Positions 8,304 through 17,243 of a DNA stretch of 64,000 nucleotides are shown here, one piece after another; positions within the stretch are counted from its first letter, which is position 1; the number at the start of each line of letters is the position of its first letter. The stretch lies in the NCBI GenBank assembly GCA_937951875.1, contig CALGAN010000024.1, forward strand, positions 62,001-126,000, read 5' to 3'. The position numbers were made by a program, and so were the translations under genes. This stretch comes from an uncultured Alkalilimnicola sp. Its GTDB lineage: Bacteria; Pseudomonadota; Gammaproteobacteria; Nitrococcales; AK92. Under the pieces are notes generated by a model. The model saw nothing but the letters and a program-made list of their open reading frames with translations. It was not told the DNA's origin and ran no database searches.

Positions 8304-9500
8304 TCAGCCCTTTACGCACAAAACCTGACGTAGAGTGTGCACCACTTCGACCAGGTCGGTCTGGTTGGCCATGACCTCGTCGATGGGCTTGTAGGCGGCG
8401 GGGATCTCGTCGATGACGCCGAGGTCCTTCCGGCACTCGATGCCGGCGGTCTGCGCCTCCAGGTCGCGCTTGCTGAAGCGCCGCTTGGCTTCCGAGCGGC
8501 TCATCAGCCGGCCGGCGCCGTGGGCGCAGGAACAGAAGCTCTCCGGATTGCCTTTGCCGCGCACGATGTAGGAGCGCGCGCCCATGCTGCCGGGGATGAT
8601 GCCCAGCTCGCCGGCCTTGGCGCTGATCGCGCCCTTGCGGGTCAAGTAGACCCGCTCGCCGAAGTGGTGCTCCTGCACCACGTAGTTGTGGTGGCAGTTG
8701 ATCGCCTCGACGCCGAGCTCGAACGGCGGCAGGTGCCGGCGCAGCGCCTCGATCAACAGCCGCATCATCTCCTGGCGGTTGTGCCAGGCGTAGTCCTGCG
8801 CCCACTGCACCGCTTCGACGTAATCGTCGAAATGGGCGCTGCCCTCCGCGAAATAGGCCAGATCCCGGTCGGGCAGCTGCTTGAGGTGCCGCTCCATGTC
8901 GCGCTTGGCCAGCTCGATGAAGTAGCGGCCGATGTTGTTGCCGATGCCGCGCGAGCCTGAGTGCAGCATCACCCAGACGTTGTCGTTCTCGTCCAGGCAC
9001 AGCTCGATGAAGTGGTTGCCGCCGCCGAGGCTGCCGAGCTGGGTGGTCCAGGTCTTGTGGACGTCCTTGACCATGCGCCCCAGCGTTGGATGCTTGGCGA
9101 GTATCGACGCCAGTCCCGCCTCCAGGCGCTTGAGCACCGCCCGTGGCGCCTGCGGCGCCTCGTGCTGGGCGAAGCCGACCGGTACGCGCGCCTCGATCTC
9201 GGCGCGCAGCCGGCTCAGGCTGTCCGGCAGCTGCGCAGCGGTCAGCGACAGCCGCACGGCGTTCATGCCGCAGCCGATGTCCACGCCCACGGCGGCGGGG
9301 ATGATCGCGCCCTTGGTCGGGATCACCGAGCCCACCGTGGCGCCGATGCCCAGATGCACGTCCGGCATGGCGGCGACGTGGGAATGGATGAACGGCAGGC
9401 GCGAGATGTTGACCAGCTGCGCCAGCGCGGCCGGCTCCACCTGGTCGGTATAGATCTTGACCGGTACTTGGCCTTGTCGCAGTTCCAGTTTGACGGGCAT
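8304..9500 (-). CDS. rtcB: RNA-splicing ligase RtcB (3'-phosphate RNA ligase)
   Basis: 398-residue GTP- and Mn-dependent ligase that joins RNA 2',3'-cyclic-phosphate or 3'-phosphate ends to 5'-OH ends. Metal-site residues are visible: Asp47-His49 in PDVHLGIG, Cys77 in DIGCGMN, then LGGGNHFIEL, INCHHNYV and the guanylylated histidine, about residue 327, in CAHGAGRLMSR. The length is close to E. coli RtcB (408). The ATG at 9500 gives the canonical MPVKLELRQG start, with GGAG about 8 bases upstream; longer in-frame reading enters dusB. It lies 37 bp after dusB on the same strand. No rtcA or sigma54 activator rtcR is adjacent, so regulation differs from the enteric rtc operon. Confidence 0.97.
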   Translation of the reverse strand: MPVKLELRQGQVPVKIYTDQVEPAALAQLVNISRLPFIHSHVAAMPDVHLGIGATVGSVIPTKGAIIPAAVGVDIGCGMNAVRLSLTAAQLPDSLSRLRAEIEARVPVGFAQHEAPQAPRAVLKRLEAGLASILAKHPTLGRMVKDVHKTWTTQLGSLGGGNHFIELCLDENDNVWVMLHSGSRGIGNNIGRYFIELAKRDMERHLKQLPDRDLAYFAEGSAHFDDYVEAVQWAQDYAWHNRQEMMRLLIEALRRHLPPFELGVEAINCHHNYVVQEHHFGERVYLTRKGAISAKAGELGIIPGSMGARSYIVRGKGNPESFCSCAHGAGRLMSRSEAKRRFSKRDLEAQTAGIECRKDLGVIDEIPAAYKPIDEVMANQTDLVEVVHTLRQVLCVKG

Positions 9501-9537
9501 GACCTGTGCTCCGGCGGCAACCCGAGGACTCGGTGGA

Positions 9538-10518
9538 TTAGGCTGCCGCTCGCAGTCGCAGTTCCTCGAAGTAGCGCTCCACCAGCCGGAGCTGCTCGTG
9601 CGCCGATTCCACCCGCACCAGCGCGGCGCGCGCCTGCTCGCCGCCGGGCCGGTCCTGCAGGTACCAGCCGATGTGCTTGCGGGCGATGCGCACGCCCATG
9701 TACTCGCCATAGAACGCGTGCAGGTTGGCCAGGTGCTCCAGCATCACCGCCTGGACCTCGGCGACGGGCGGCGGCGCCAGCTCCTCGCCGTGCTCCAGAT
9801 AGTGGCTTATCTCACGGAAAATCCAGGGGTTTCCTTGGGCGGCGCGGCCGATCATGATGGCGTCGGCGCCGGTGTGCTCCAGCACGGCGCGCGCCTTGGC
9901 AGGGCTATCGATGTCGCCGTTGGCGATCACCGGGATACGCACCGCCCGCTTGACCGCGGCGATGGTGTCGTACTCGGCCTGGCCGCGGAAGGCGTCGGCG
10001 CGGGTGCGCCCGTGCAGGGTCAACGCGGCGATGCCGGCGTCCTCGGCGATGCGGGCGATGGTCAGCGCGTTGCGCCGCTCCGGGCTGGGGCCGGTGCGGG
10101 TCTTCAGGGTCACCGGCACCGGCACGGCCGCCACCACGGCGCGCAGGATGCGCTCGACCAGCGCCTCGTCGCTGAGCAGCGCCGAGCCGGCTTGCCGATT
10201 GCAGACCTTCTTGGCCGGACAGCCCATGTTGATGTCGATGATCTGAGCGCCGCGCTCGACGTTGTAGCGGGCGGCTTCGGCCAGCTGCTCGGGATCGGCG
10301 CCGGCGATCTGCACCACGATCGGCCCCGGTTCGCCGCGATGGTCGGAGCGCCAGCGGCACTTGTCGGTGCCGTACAGGCTAGGGATGGCGGTGAGCATCT
10401 CCGAGATCGCCAAGCCAGCGCCCAGCCGCCGGCACAACTGCCGGAACGGCCGGTCGGTGACGCCCGCCATGGGGGCGAGCACGAGGCGATTGGGCAGCTT
10501 ATAGGGACCGATCTGCAT
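9538..10518 (-). CDS. dusB: tRNA-dihydrouridine synthase B
   Basis: 326-residue FMN enzyme that reduces uridine to dihydrouridine in tRNA. The N-terminus MQIGPYKLPNRLVLAPMAGVTD is typical of DusB; the catalytic cysteine is Cys100 in NMGCPAKKV. TLKTRTG, TLHGRTR, VIANGDI and MIGRAAQGNPW follow in the family order. The ATG at 10518 gives this canonical start, although upstream sequence stays open and its ribosome-binding site is weak. In many gammaproteobacteria dusB is immediately followed by fis; here rtcB follows after 37 bp instead, making an RNA modification/repair pair. It is divergent from the SDR gene, with about 200 bp between starts. Confidence 0.96.
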   Translation of the reverse strand: MQIGPYKLPNRLVLAPMAGVTDRPFRQLCRRLGAGLAISEMLTAIPSLYGTDKCRWRSDHRGEPGPIVVQIAGADPEQLAEAARYNVERGAQIIDINMGCPAKKVCNRQAGSALLSDEALVERILRAVVAAVPVPVTLKTRTGPSPERRNALTIARIAEDAGIAALTLHGRTRADAFRGQAEYDTIAAVKRAVRIPVIANGDIDSPAKARAVLEHTGADAIMIGRAAQGNPWIFREISHYLEHGEELAPPPVAEVQAVMLEHLANLHAFYGEYMGVRIARKHIGWYLQDRPGGEQARAALVRVESAHEQLRLVERYFEELRLRAAA

Positions 10519-10717
10519 CGACTGTCCAGGAATCCTGGGGGCGGAGGCGCGCATCCGCTCGGACGCGGGCCGGGTAGTATCCCCACCGCTGCCCGTCCAG
10601 GCAAGCGCCGGCCTCGGGAATTGCCCGATGCGCCATGGGCTTGGCGTCGGACGCTTGCGGCTCGGGCCGGCAGCGCCCATGCTCGCTGCCCATGAGCCGA
10701 GCGAGAAGGAGGACTCC

Positions 10718-11464
10718 ATGCAAGAGCGAAACCTGATGGTGGTCACCGGCGCGAGCAGCGGCATCGGCGCGGCGCTGGTGACGCTGCTGGCGCAGCGCGG
10801 CATGACGGTCATCGCCGCGGCGCGCCGGCTGGCGCCGCTGACGGCGCTGGCCGAAGCGCATGGCGATAAGGTGTGGCCGGTGGCGGCGGACGTGGCCAGC
10901 GAAGAAGGCCGGGCGGCGATCGTCGAGGCGGTGGGCGGGCGCAAGCTGCGGGCGCTGGTGCACAACGCCGGGGTGCTGGAGCCGATCGGGCCGCTGAGCG
11001 AGATCACTTTGGCGCAATGGCGCCACAGCCAGGCGGTGAACGTCGAGGCGCCGCTGTTTCTCACCCAGGCGCTGCTGGAGTCGCTGGCCGATGGTGGCCG
11101 GGTGCTGCATGTCTCGTCCGGCGCCGCCCACCATCCGTACCAGGGCTGGGGCGCCTACTGCACGAGCAAGGTGGCGCTGTACATGCTCTACCAGGTGCTG
11201 CGCGAGGAGCTGCGCGCGCGCGGCATTGCCGTCGGCAGTGTGCGGCCCGGCGTGGTCGACACTCCCATGCAGACGCTGATCCGCGGTCAGAGCGCGGAAC
11301 GCTTCCCGGCGGTGGAGCGCTTCATCCGATTGAAGGCGCAGGGACAGTTGCGCAGCCCCGAGCAGGCCGCCGCCTATATCGCCGGTCTGCTGCTGGAACT
11401 GCCGGCGGAGCGATTCGCCGAGCATGAATGGGACATCAACGATCCCGCGCACCAGCTCGGCTGA
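10718..11464 (+). CDS. SDR family NAD(P)-dependent oxidoreductase
   Basis: 248-residue classical short-chain dehydrogenase. The cofactor motif TGASSGIG is at residues 10-17, NAG at 83-85, a catalytic Ser in HVSSGAAHHP (about 133-134), and Tyr147/Lys151 in YCTSK, so the active site looks complete. The ATG at 10718 is chosen for the AGAAGGAGGA sequence just upstream. Sepiapterin/benzil-reductase-like SDRs have similar architecture, but the substrate cannot be read from sequence. It stands alone, divergent from dusB and convergent with the DUF2726 gene 18 bp away. Confidence 0.9.
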   Translation: MQERNLMVVTGASSGIGAALVTLLAQRGMTVIAAARRLAPLTALAEAHGDKVWPVAADVASEEGRAAIVEAVGGRKLRALVHNAGVLEPIGPLSEITLAQWRHSQAVNVEAPLFLTQALLESLADGGRVLHVSSGAAHHPYQGWGAYCTSKVALYMLYQVLREELRARGIAVGSVRPGVVDTPMQTLIRGQSAERFPAVERFIRLKAQGQLRSPEQAAAYIAGLLLELPAERFAEHEWDINDPAHQLG

Positions 11465-11482
11465 CGGCACCGCGGGCGGAGG

Positions 11483-12049
11483 CTACAGCCGGGGCTCGCG
11501 CCGGCTGCCGGCCACGCCGGCCAGGTGGGTGGCGCCGGCGCCGTCCCGATCGCTGCCCGTGAACTTGAGCGCCCGCAGCATCTCCACTTCCGCCACCGCT
11601 TCCTGGATGTCGCGCACGGTGGGCGGATTGACCGAAGTCCAGCGCAGCAGCGGTACGCCGGCCTCGCGCAGCAGGCCGGCGACGCGCTCCCGGCCCGGCC
11701 CGATGCGGAAGACGTCGTCCAGTAATACCGCGGCGATAACCTGGAACTGGCTATTGCAGATCAGGAAGTCCACCGATAGACCGGCTAGCTCCTGCTGGCG
11801 ACGGCTGGCCCAGACCTTGTCGGCGCCGCTGACTTCGAGAAAGCTGCCGAGCCGCGTCTCCGAGAAGATGGCGTATTGCGGCAGGGCCTGGCACAGTCGC
11901 TGATACAGGGCTTGCTCCGCCTGCGCCAGCGGCAGGCGCACGGCGAGCCGGCCCCGGCGCCGCGGCCTGCTGCGCAGACGCCACAGCCACCAGCCGAACC
12001 AGGCGGCCAGGGGCAGGGGGAGCAGGGCCAGCAGCGCATATGCGGTCAT
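11483..12049 (-). CDS. Membrane-anchored DUF2726 domain protein
   Basis: 188-residue protein with an N-terminal membrane helix (about residues 3-22) followed by an arginine-rich stop-transfer segment and a DUF2726 domain (about 40-165). DUF2726 is a nuclease-like fold of unknown role, often fused to topoisomerase-type zinc fingers. Visible elements are LSVDFLICNSQFQVIAAVLLDD and a later VPLLRW, the pattern expected for that family. The helix suggests inner-membrane tethering with a cytoplasmic domain. It is convergent with the SDR gene and divergent from the glycosyltransferase gene, with 211 bp between starts in which I see no distinct signal. Confidence 0.82.
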   Translation of the reverse strand: MTAYALLALLPLPLAAWFGWWLWRLRSRPRRRGRLAVRLPLAQAEQALYQRLCQALPQYAIFSETRLGSFLEVSGADKVWASRRQQELAGLSVDFLICNSQFQVIAAVLLDDVFRIGPGRERVAGLLREAGVPLLRWTSVNPPTVRDIQEAVAEVEMLRALKFTGSDRDGAGATHLAGVAGSRREPRL

Positions 12050-12260
12050 AGCTCGATCCTCGTCGTGAGCTTCGTAACCAGCCGTTCGCGGCCCGAACTG
12101 AGATGGGGGTCGTGCCCGTCAACCCAAGACCGATCTGGGGATGGTCTCAGCTTGCCGCTGGCGGCGGGGGCGCAGTATCGTCACGAGCCTGCCTCCAGAT
12201 TCAGGGACGAGGCGGCCGCCGTGCCGGCCGCGATCGACCAGCACAGCAGGTCAGTGCAGG

Positions 12261-13409
12261 ATGCACATCGTCGATACCACCATGTTCTTCGCGCCCCGCA
12301 GCGGCGGCGTTAAGCGTTATCTGCTCGCCAAGCATGCCTGGCTCCGGTGCCATACCTCCTTTCGGCACAGCCTGGTCGTACCCGCCGCCGGTGCGATCGC
12401 TGACGATGCCGACACCGTGGCGATCGCGGCGCCGCCGTTGCCGGGCAGCGGCGGCTACCGGCTGCCGCTGCGCGCCGGCCCGTGGACTCGAACGCTGCTG
12501 GCGCTGGCGCCGGACCTGATCGAGGTCGGCGATCCTTACCGGGTGGCCTGGGCGGCGCTGGAGGCCGGCCAGCGCCTGGGGGTGCCGGTGACGGCGTTCT
12601 ACCACTCCGATCTGGAGTGGCTGCTGACCGACCGTCTCGGCCGCCTGGCGCGCGGGCCGGTGCGGCGCTATCAGCGCCGGCTCTACCAGCGTTTCGATCT
12701 GGTGTTCGCGCCCAGCCGGGCCATGCAGGCCCGGCTGCTCGATCTGGGGCTGGAGCGCACGGCGTTGCAGCCGCTGGGCGTGGACACCGAGCTGTTCCAT
12801 CCACGCCGACGGCGGCCGGAACTGCGCCGCGAACTGGGGCTGGCGGCCTCCACCCGCTTGCTGGTGTTCGCCGGCCGGCTGTCGCCGGAGAAACATATCG
12901 ACCGGCTGCTGGCGGCCTTCGCGCGTCTAGGGCCGGACTACCATCTGCTGCTGATCGGCGGAAAGGAAGGGCGCCGGCTCGGGCGCAACGTCACCCTCTA
13001 TCCCTATCAGGACGGCGGCCGATTAGCCGCGTTGCTGGCCAGTTGCGACGCCCTGGTGCACGCCGGCGACCGGGAGACCTTCGGGCTGGTGATCCTCGAA
13101 GCCATGGCCTGCGGACTGCCGGTGGTCGGCGTCGCGGCGGGGGCGGTGCCCGAGCTGGTCGACGCCAGCGTCGGCGTGCTGGTGCCACGGTCGACCGTCG
13201 CGGCGCTGGCCGCTGGCGTGAAGGCTTTGTATGAGCGCGACCTGGCGGCGCTCGGCGCCGCCGCCCGCCAGCGGGCCGTCGCCGGCTATGCGTGGGATAC
13301 GGTGCTGCGCGGTCTGGTCGGGCACTACCTCAGGCTGGTCGGACGGCCAGTTGCGGCGGTCCCGTCGCGCGACACGATGGCGGCCGAGCGGGCCTGGCGG
13401 CGATCGTGA
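12261..13409 (+). CDS. Glycosyltransferase family 4 protein
   Basis: 382-residue GT-B glycosyltransferase of the GT4 (glycogen synthase-like) group, which transfers a sugar from a nucleotide donor. The N-terminal domain starts at MHIVDTTMFF with the acceptor-side SGGVKRYL loop. The C-terminal donor domain has FAPSRAMQARL, FAGRLSPEKHIDRL and the E-x7-E motif in DRETFGLVILEAMACG. The ATG at 12261 is preceded by a modest CAGG; longer in-frame reading is untranslated-like sequence. Its stop overlaps the GTG of the next gene (GTGA), so the two are translationally coupled. Similar enzymes mannosylate lipids; the acceptor here is unknown. Confidence 0.9.
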   Translation: MHIVDTTMFFAPRSGGVKRYLLAKHAWLRCHTSFRHSLVVPAAGAIADDADTVAIAAPPLPGSGGYRLPLRAGPWTRTLLALAPDLIEVGDPYRVAWAALEAGQRLGVPVTAFYHSDLEWLLTDRLGRLARGPVRRYQRRLYQRFDLVFAPSRAMQARLLDLGLERTALQPLGVDTELFHPRRRRPELRRELGLAASTRLLVFAGRLSPEKHIDRLLAAFARLGPDYHLLLIGGKEGRRLGRNVTLYPYQDGGRLAALLASCDALVHAGDRETFGLVILEAMACGLPVVGVAAGAVPELVDASVGVLVPRSTVAALAAGVKALYERDLAALGAAARQRAVAGYAWDTVLRGLVGHYLRLVGRPVAAVPSRDTMAAERAWRRS

Positions 13410-14401
13410 GGAAGTCCTGGCTCGCTCTGTTCGCGCTCAGCCTCGGCCTGAGCCTGGCCGTGCCGTTGCTGTACGGCGGTCTGGACAGCTTGCGGGCGTT
13501 GCGCGGCGTGCCGGTCTGGGCGTTGGCGGCGCTGTTGGCGATGGTCGGCGCGGGATGGGCGCTCAACGCCGCCCGTATCCGCCTGCTGGCCACCGGTCTG
13601 GGCGGTCGGCTGGGACGACGGCGCGCGCTGCTGACCGTGATCGCCAGCGAGTTCGCCGGTGTCGCGACCCCGGCCAATGTCGGCAACGCGCCGACCTACG
13701 TGCTGCTGCTGTCGCGGCACGGGCTCACCGTGGGGCAGGCGGCGGCGGTGGTAGCAGTCGACGGGCTGACCGACTTGGTGTTCTTCGCCACCGCGATACC
13801 GGCGGCGCTGCTGCTGTTCGCGCTCGACCGCGGCGTCAGTGGCCCGTTGCGGCTGGGCGGCCTGCTGCTGGCGCTGACCCTGCTCGGGGTGGCGGCGCTC
13901 GGCTTGCTGCTGAGACACTACCGCCAGCTGGCGTTGTGGCTGGGGCGCCGCTTGCACCACACGGCGCGGCTGCGCCGGCTGCGTTTTCGGTTGGCGCGGG
14001 GGCTGATCCAATTCCGGCGGGCGGTGCAGCTGCTGCTGGCGATGGGCCCATGGCGGCTGGGGTTGCTCTACCTCTACTGCGTCGGCCACTGGATGCTGCG
14101 CTACGGCGTTCTGCCGGCGATCCTGTGGCTCATGGACCAGGCCGTTCCCTGGGGCTACTTGTTCCTCATGCAGGGTCTGCTGCTGTTCCTGGGGCAGCTG
14201 ATCGTGCTGCCTGGGGGCGGCGGAGGCGTCGAACTCGGCTTCGGCGCCATGCTGGCGCCTTACCTCGACCCGGTCACCAGCGCCTCCGTCCTTCTGCTGT
14301 GGCGGTTCTGCACCTTCTACTGGTACCTGCTGGCCGGAGCGCCGGTGTTCGCGCTGCTGTCGGGGCGGGCGGTGAGCGAGCTGGCGCGGCGCTCGACTTG
14401 A
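13406..14401 (+). CDS. Flippase-like integral membrane protein (LPG synthase TM / UPF0104 family)
   Basis: 331-residue protein with about eight hydrophobic segments, matching the lysylphosphatidylglycerol synthase transmembrane (UPF0104, AglD-like) family. Typical features are the SEFAGVATPANVGNAPTY segment near residue 78, VDGLTDLVFF, and the late glycine-rich LPGGGGGVELGF. There is no C-terminal aminoacyl-transfer domain, so it is not MprF. The GTG at 13406 overlaps the preceding glycosyltransferase stop, strongly suggesting joint function; handling of a lipid-linked sugar is the natural inference. A longer in-frame reading starting at 13292 would lie inside the glycosyltransferase gene and looks spurious. 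Confidence 0.88.
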   Translation: MRKSWLALFALSLGLSLAVPLLYGGLDSLRALRGVPVWALAALLAMVGAGWALNAARIRLLATGLGGRLGRRRALLTVIASEFAGVATPANVGNAPTYVLLLSRHGLTVGQAAAVVAVDGLTDLVFFATAIPAALLLFALDRGVSGPLRLGGLLLALTLLGVAALGLLLRHYRQLALWLGRRLHHTARLRRLRFRLARGLIQFRRAVQLLLAMGPWRLGLLYLYCVGHWMLRYGVLPAILWLMDQAVPWGYLFLMQGLLLFLGQLIVLPGGGGGVELGFGAMLAPYLDPVTSASVLLLWRFCTFYWYLLAGAPVFALLSGRAVSELARRST

Positions 14402-14457
14402 CGCTCGCGCGGCCGCTATGGCTAGGTAGCCAGGTTTCAACCACCGCCGGAGCGAAC

Positions 14458-15843
14458 ATGAGCAAGCACGTCGCCGCCGCCGTTTTCTGCTTTCTGGCGC
14501 TGCCCGCCGTCCAGGCGCAGCCGTTGCAGTCGGAAGGCCCGCGGCAAGCGCCGTCCCTGACCATCTACCAGGACGACCTGGCGCTGGTGCGCGAGCAGCG
14601 CAGTGTGGAGCTGCCCAAGGGGCGCTCGGAACTGGTCATCGGCCAGATCAGCCAGCAGATCCTGGCGGAGAGCGTGACGGTAAAGTCGTCCGGTGTGGAA
14701 GTGACTTCTATCAATTACTTGTCGGCCAATTTGAATGTGGATTCTCTCGTCGAGCGCCACATCGGCAGGCCGGTCACGCTGATCTATCACGCACCGGCGG
14801 CGGGAGACGGGGACCGTGTGCAAGGGATTCTGCTCGGCGGCAGCGGCGACCGCCCGCTGGTGCGGGTCGGTGACCGCATCGAGATCGGCGGGCCGGACGC
14901 GCCGTGGCGGCTGGCGTTCGACGCCGTGCCGGCCGACCTGCGCGGCCAGGACGCGTTGGTGGTGGAGCTCGAGAGCGCCGGCGCCGGCCGCCGAGCCCTG
15001 GAGCTGGCCTACCTTACCCGAGGCCTGTCCTGGCAAGCGGACTACGTGCTGGAGCTGGACGCCGAAGAGAGCGGGCAGGGCCGGCTGAGCGCCTGGGCGA
15101 CCCTGGACAACCGCACCGGGCTGACGGTGCAGGGCGCGCAGGTGCGGCTGGTGGCCGGCTCGCCCAACCAGGTGCGCACACCGGCGCCGGCTTACGCGAC
15201 GCGCGCGCTCAAGGCGGAAGCGGCCGACATGGCGCAGGAGGCGGTCGGCGACTACCGCCTGTATACCGTACCCGACCCGGTCGTTCTGCAGGGGCAGCAG
15301 CGCAAGCAAGTGCGGCTGCTCGCGCCGCGCGCCGTCAAGACCGTGCGCCGCTACGAAATCGAGGGCTATGCCCTGGGCACCCAGCAGGAGCCGCGCGAGC
15401 AGGCGGCGCGGGTGATCCTCACGCTGCGCAACGAAGCGCCGGCTCTGGGGCAGCCGCTGCCGGCTGGCCTGCTGCGGGTGTACGCGCCGGACTCCCGTAA
15501 GGAGCTGCAGTTCCTCGGCGAGGACCGCATGCCGCAGTCCGTCGCCGGTCAGGCGTTGGAGCTGCGGCTGGGCAGCGCCAGCGAGGTCAGTGGCAAGCGC
15601 ACTGCGTTGTCCGCGCGCCGCATCGACCAGAACACCACCGAGGTGGAATGGGCGGTCGAGCTGCGCAATGGCAAGCGTCAGCCGGTGACGGTCGAAGTGG
15701 TGGAGCAGCTGCCGGGCGATTGGCAGATCCTAAGCGAGAGCCATCGCCACCAGAGGAAGACCGCGCAGCAGGCGCGCTGGTCGCTGGAGGTGCCGGCCGG
15801 CGGTACGGCCGAGCTGCGCTATCGGGCGCAGGTGCGGCTGTGA
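14458..15843 (+). CDS. Exported DUF4139 domain protein
   Basis: 461-residue protein with a cleavable signal peptide (residues 1-21, ending VQAQ). The mature part resembles DUF4139 beta-sandwich proteins: an N-terminal YQDDLALVREQRSVELPKG segment, LTRGLSWQADYVLELD in the middle (typical of the family), and a C-terminal region rich in short beta strands ending PAGGTAELRYRAQVRL. The function of the family is unknown; a periplasmic or cell-surface location is inferred from the signal peptide. It lies 56 bp after the flippase-like gene on the same strand and may be in the same transcript. It is convergent with the YqaA-like gene, 7 bp away. Confidence 0.87.
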   Translation: MSKHVAAAVFCFLALPAVQAQPLQSEGPRQAPSLTIYQDDLALVREQRSVELPKGRSELVIGQISQQILAESVTVKSSGVEVTSINYLSANLNVDSLVERHIGRPVTLIYHAPAAGDGDRVQGILLGGSGDRPLVRVGDRIEIGGPDAPWRLAFDAVPADLRGQDALVVELESAGAGRRALELAYLTRGLSWQADYVLELDAEESGQGRLSAWATLDNRTGLTVQGAQVRLVAGSPNQVRTPAPAYATRALKAEAADMAQEAVGDYRLYTVPDPVVLQGQQRKQVRLLAPRAVKTVRRYEIEGYALGTQQEPREQAARVILTLRNEAPALGQPLPAGLLRVYAPDSRKELQFLGEDRMPQSVAGQALELRLGSASEVSGKRTALSARRIDQNTTEVEWAVELRNGKRQPVTVEVVEQLPGDWQILSESHRHQRKTAQQARWSLEVPAGGTAELRYRAQVRL

Positions 15844-15850
15844 CCGGCGT

Positions 15851-16285
15851 CTAGCCGAGAATACCCAGCGTTGCCAGCAACAGGACGGCGTAGCGGCCGC
15901 CCTTGCCGAGCCCGGTGAGCAGCAGGAACAGGTCGAAGCGGGTGCGCATCACGCCGGCGATGAAAGTCAGAGCATCGCCGCCCACCGGTGCCCAGGACAG
16001 CAACAGCGACCATACCCCCCAGCGCTGATACCAGCGCTGCGCCAGGCCCAGGCGCTCGGGGCGGAACGGAAACCAGGAACGATCCTGGTAGCGCAGCAGG
16101 AACATGCCCAGCGCCCAATTGCAGGCCGCGCCGCCGGTGTTGCCGGCGGTGGCGGCCAGCCATAGCGCCAGCGGGTCGTGGCCGGTGCTCAACAGCCCGA
16201 TGAACAGCACTTCGGAATAGAACGGCAGCAGCGTGGCCGCCAGGAAGGCGGCGGTGAACATGCTCAGGTAGGCAAGCAGATCCAC
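15851..16285 (-). CDS. YqaA family inner membrane protein
   Basis: 144-residue membrane protein of the YqaA/SNARE-associated (DedA-related) group. Segments TLLPFYSEVLFIGLL, LWLAATAGNTGGAACNWALG and SWAPVGGDALTFIAGVMR are characteristic; about four membrane spans. The GTG at 16285 is favoured because it gives the normal YqaA length and start (DLLAYLSMFTAAFLAATLLPF) and falls 7 bp after the LysR stop. Further upstream reading would overlap the LysR gene. It is likely co-transcribed with that regulator. Proposed roles of the wider family are membrane transport or homeostasis; none is demonstrated for YqaA. Confidence 0.85.
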   Translation of the reverse strand: MDLLAYLSMFTAAFLAATLLPFYSEVLFIGLLSTGHDPLALWLAATAGNTGGAACNWALGMFLLRYQDRSWFPFRPERLGLAQRWYQRWGVWSLLLSWAPVGGDALTFIAGVMRTRFDLFLLLTGLGKGGRYAVLLLATLGILG

Positions 16286-16292
16286 GGTGCGC

Positions 16293-17207
16293 TCAGCCGC
16301 CCCGCTCGGCGCAGACCGCCCGCAGGGTGCGGGCCAGCTCGCGGGTGGCCGGGCCGGCGTTGTCGCTGTCGGCCAGCACCAGATAGAGCGGGATCCGGCG
16401 CGAGCCGCCCTCGGCGAGCGGCAGCGGCAGCAGCTCGCCACGCGCCAATTCCTCTTGGATGTGCTCGCGCGGTATCCAAGCGAAGCCCAGCCCCTGACGC
16501 ACCGCCATGATCGAGGTGCGCAGGTGGGACACGGTCCAGCGCTGTTCGGCGGCGAGCCAGCCGGAGTCCTGCTGCCGGAACTGGCCGGAGTCGCGCACCA
16601 CTAACTGCCGGTGCGCCTTGAGATCCTGCTCGCCGAGCGGTCGACCGAGCCGGTGCAGCGGGTGGCTCGGTGCAGCCACCGCCAGGAATTCCACCGTGCT
16701 CAGGGCCCGGCCCAGGAAGCCGGGCGGGACCCGGGTGGTGATCGCCAGATCGACGCGGTGGGAGAGTAGGGCCTCGTCCGTGCCCGACAGCACCGACTCG
16801 AACAGCTGTACCCGCACCTCGTGCGCGTCGGCGCGGCAGGCGTCGGCGAAGCGGCCCAGCGCCTCGAACAGCAAGGTCGGCGGAAAGATCACCTCCACCG
16901 CCAGGCGGATTTCCGGTTCCCAGCCCTGGGCCAGGCTGGCCGCCAGCCGTTCCAGGCCGTGCGCCTGCTCCAGGAGGGCGCGGGCGCGCCGCAGCAGCAG
17001 TTCGCCGGCCTCGGTCAACTTGGCTTTGCGCCCGCTCTGGATCAGCACCGGCACCGGCAGCCGCTCCTGCAGCTTGGCGATGGCGTAGCTCACCGACGAT
17101 TGGCTGCGGTGCAGGGCCTCGGCGGCTTGCGCGAAACCGCCGTGATCGACCACCGCCTGCAGGATGTGCCACTGTTCGAGGGTGATGCGCGGGATCGGGT
17201 CAGTCAT
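16293..17207 (-). CDS. LysR family transcriptional regulator
   Basis: 304-residue LysR regulator. The N-terminal winged helix-turn-helix (about residues 10-65, with FAQAAEALHRSQSSVSYAIAKLQERL) is followed by the two-lobed effector domain (about 90-295). The ATG at 17207 begins MTDPIPRITLEQW; upstream in-frame ATGs would run through the operator-like dyad. It is divergent from the pirin gene, and two inverted repeats (17212-17256) sit between the starts, the usual arrangement for a LysR regulator controlling itself and its neighbour. The yqaA-like gene follows after 7 bp. The inducer is unknown. Confidence 0.92.
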   Translation of the reverse strand: MTDPIPRITLEQWHILQAVVDHGGFAQAAEALHRSQSSVSYAIAKLQERLPVPVLIQSGRKAKLTEAGELLLRRARALLEQAHGLERLAASLAQGWEPEIRLAVEVIFPPTLLFEALGRFADACRADAHEVRVQLFESVLSGTDEALLSHRVDLAITTRVPPGFLGRALSTVEFLAVAAPSHPLHRLGRPLGEQDLKAHRQLVVRDSGQFRQQDSGWLAAEQRWTVSHLRTSIMAVRQGLGFAWIPREHIQEELARGELLPLPLAEGGSRRIPLYLVLADSDNAGPATRELARTLRAVCAERGG

Positions 17208-17211
17208 CGAT

Positions 17212-17243
17212 CCAAATTTCCGATGAATATCGGCCAAAATTGG
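17212..17243. promoter_or_regulatory. Operator-like dyad between the LysR and pirin genes
   Basis: Nested inverted repeat: inner arms CCGAT-GAAT-ATCGG (17220-17233) flanked by CCAAATTT (17212-17219) and CCAAAATTGG (17234-17243), whose reverse complement nearly repeats the left arm. It begins 5 bp upstream of the LysR start, so binding there could block the regulator's own expression. LysR binding is inferred from position only. Confidence 0.5.

Noticed and set aside
13231..14457. Long open reading in frame with the DUF4139 gene across the glycosyltransferase and flippase genes
   Set aside because: It is out-of-frame GC-rich sequence; the real DUF4139 start at 14458 has a clear signal peptide.
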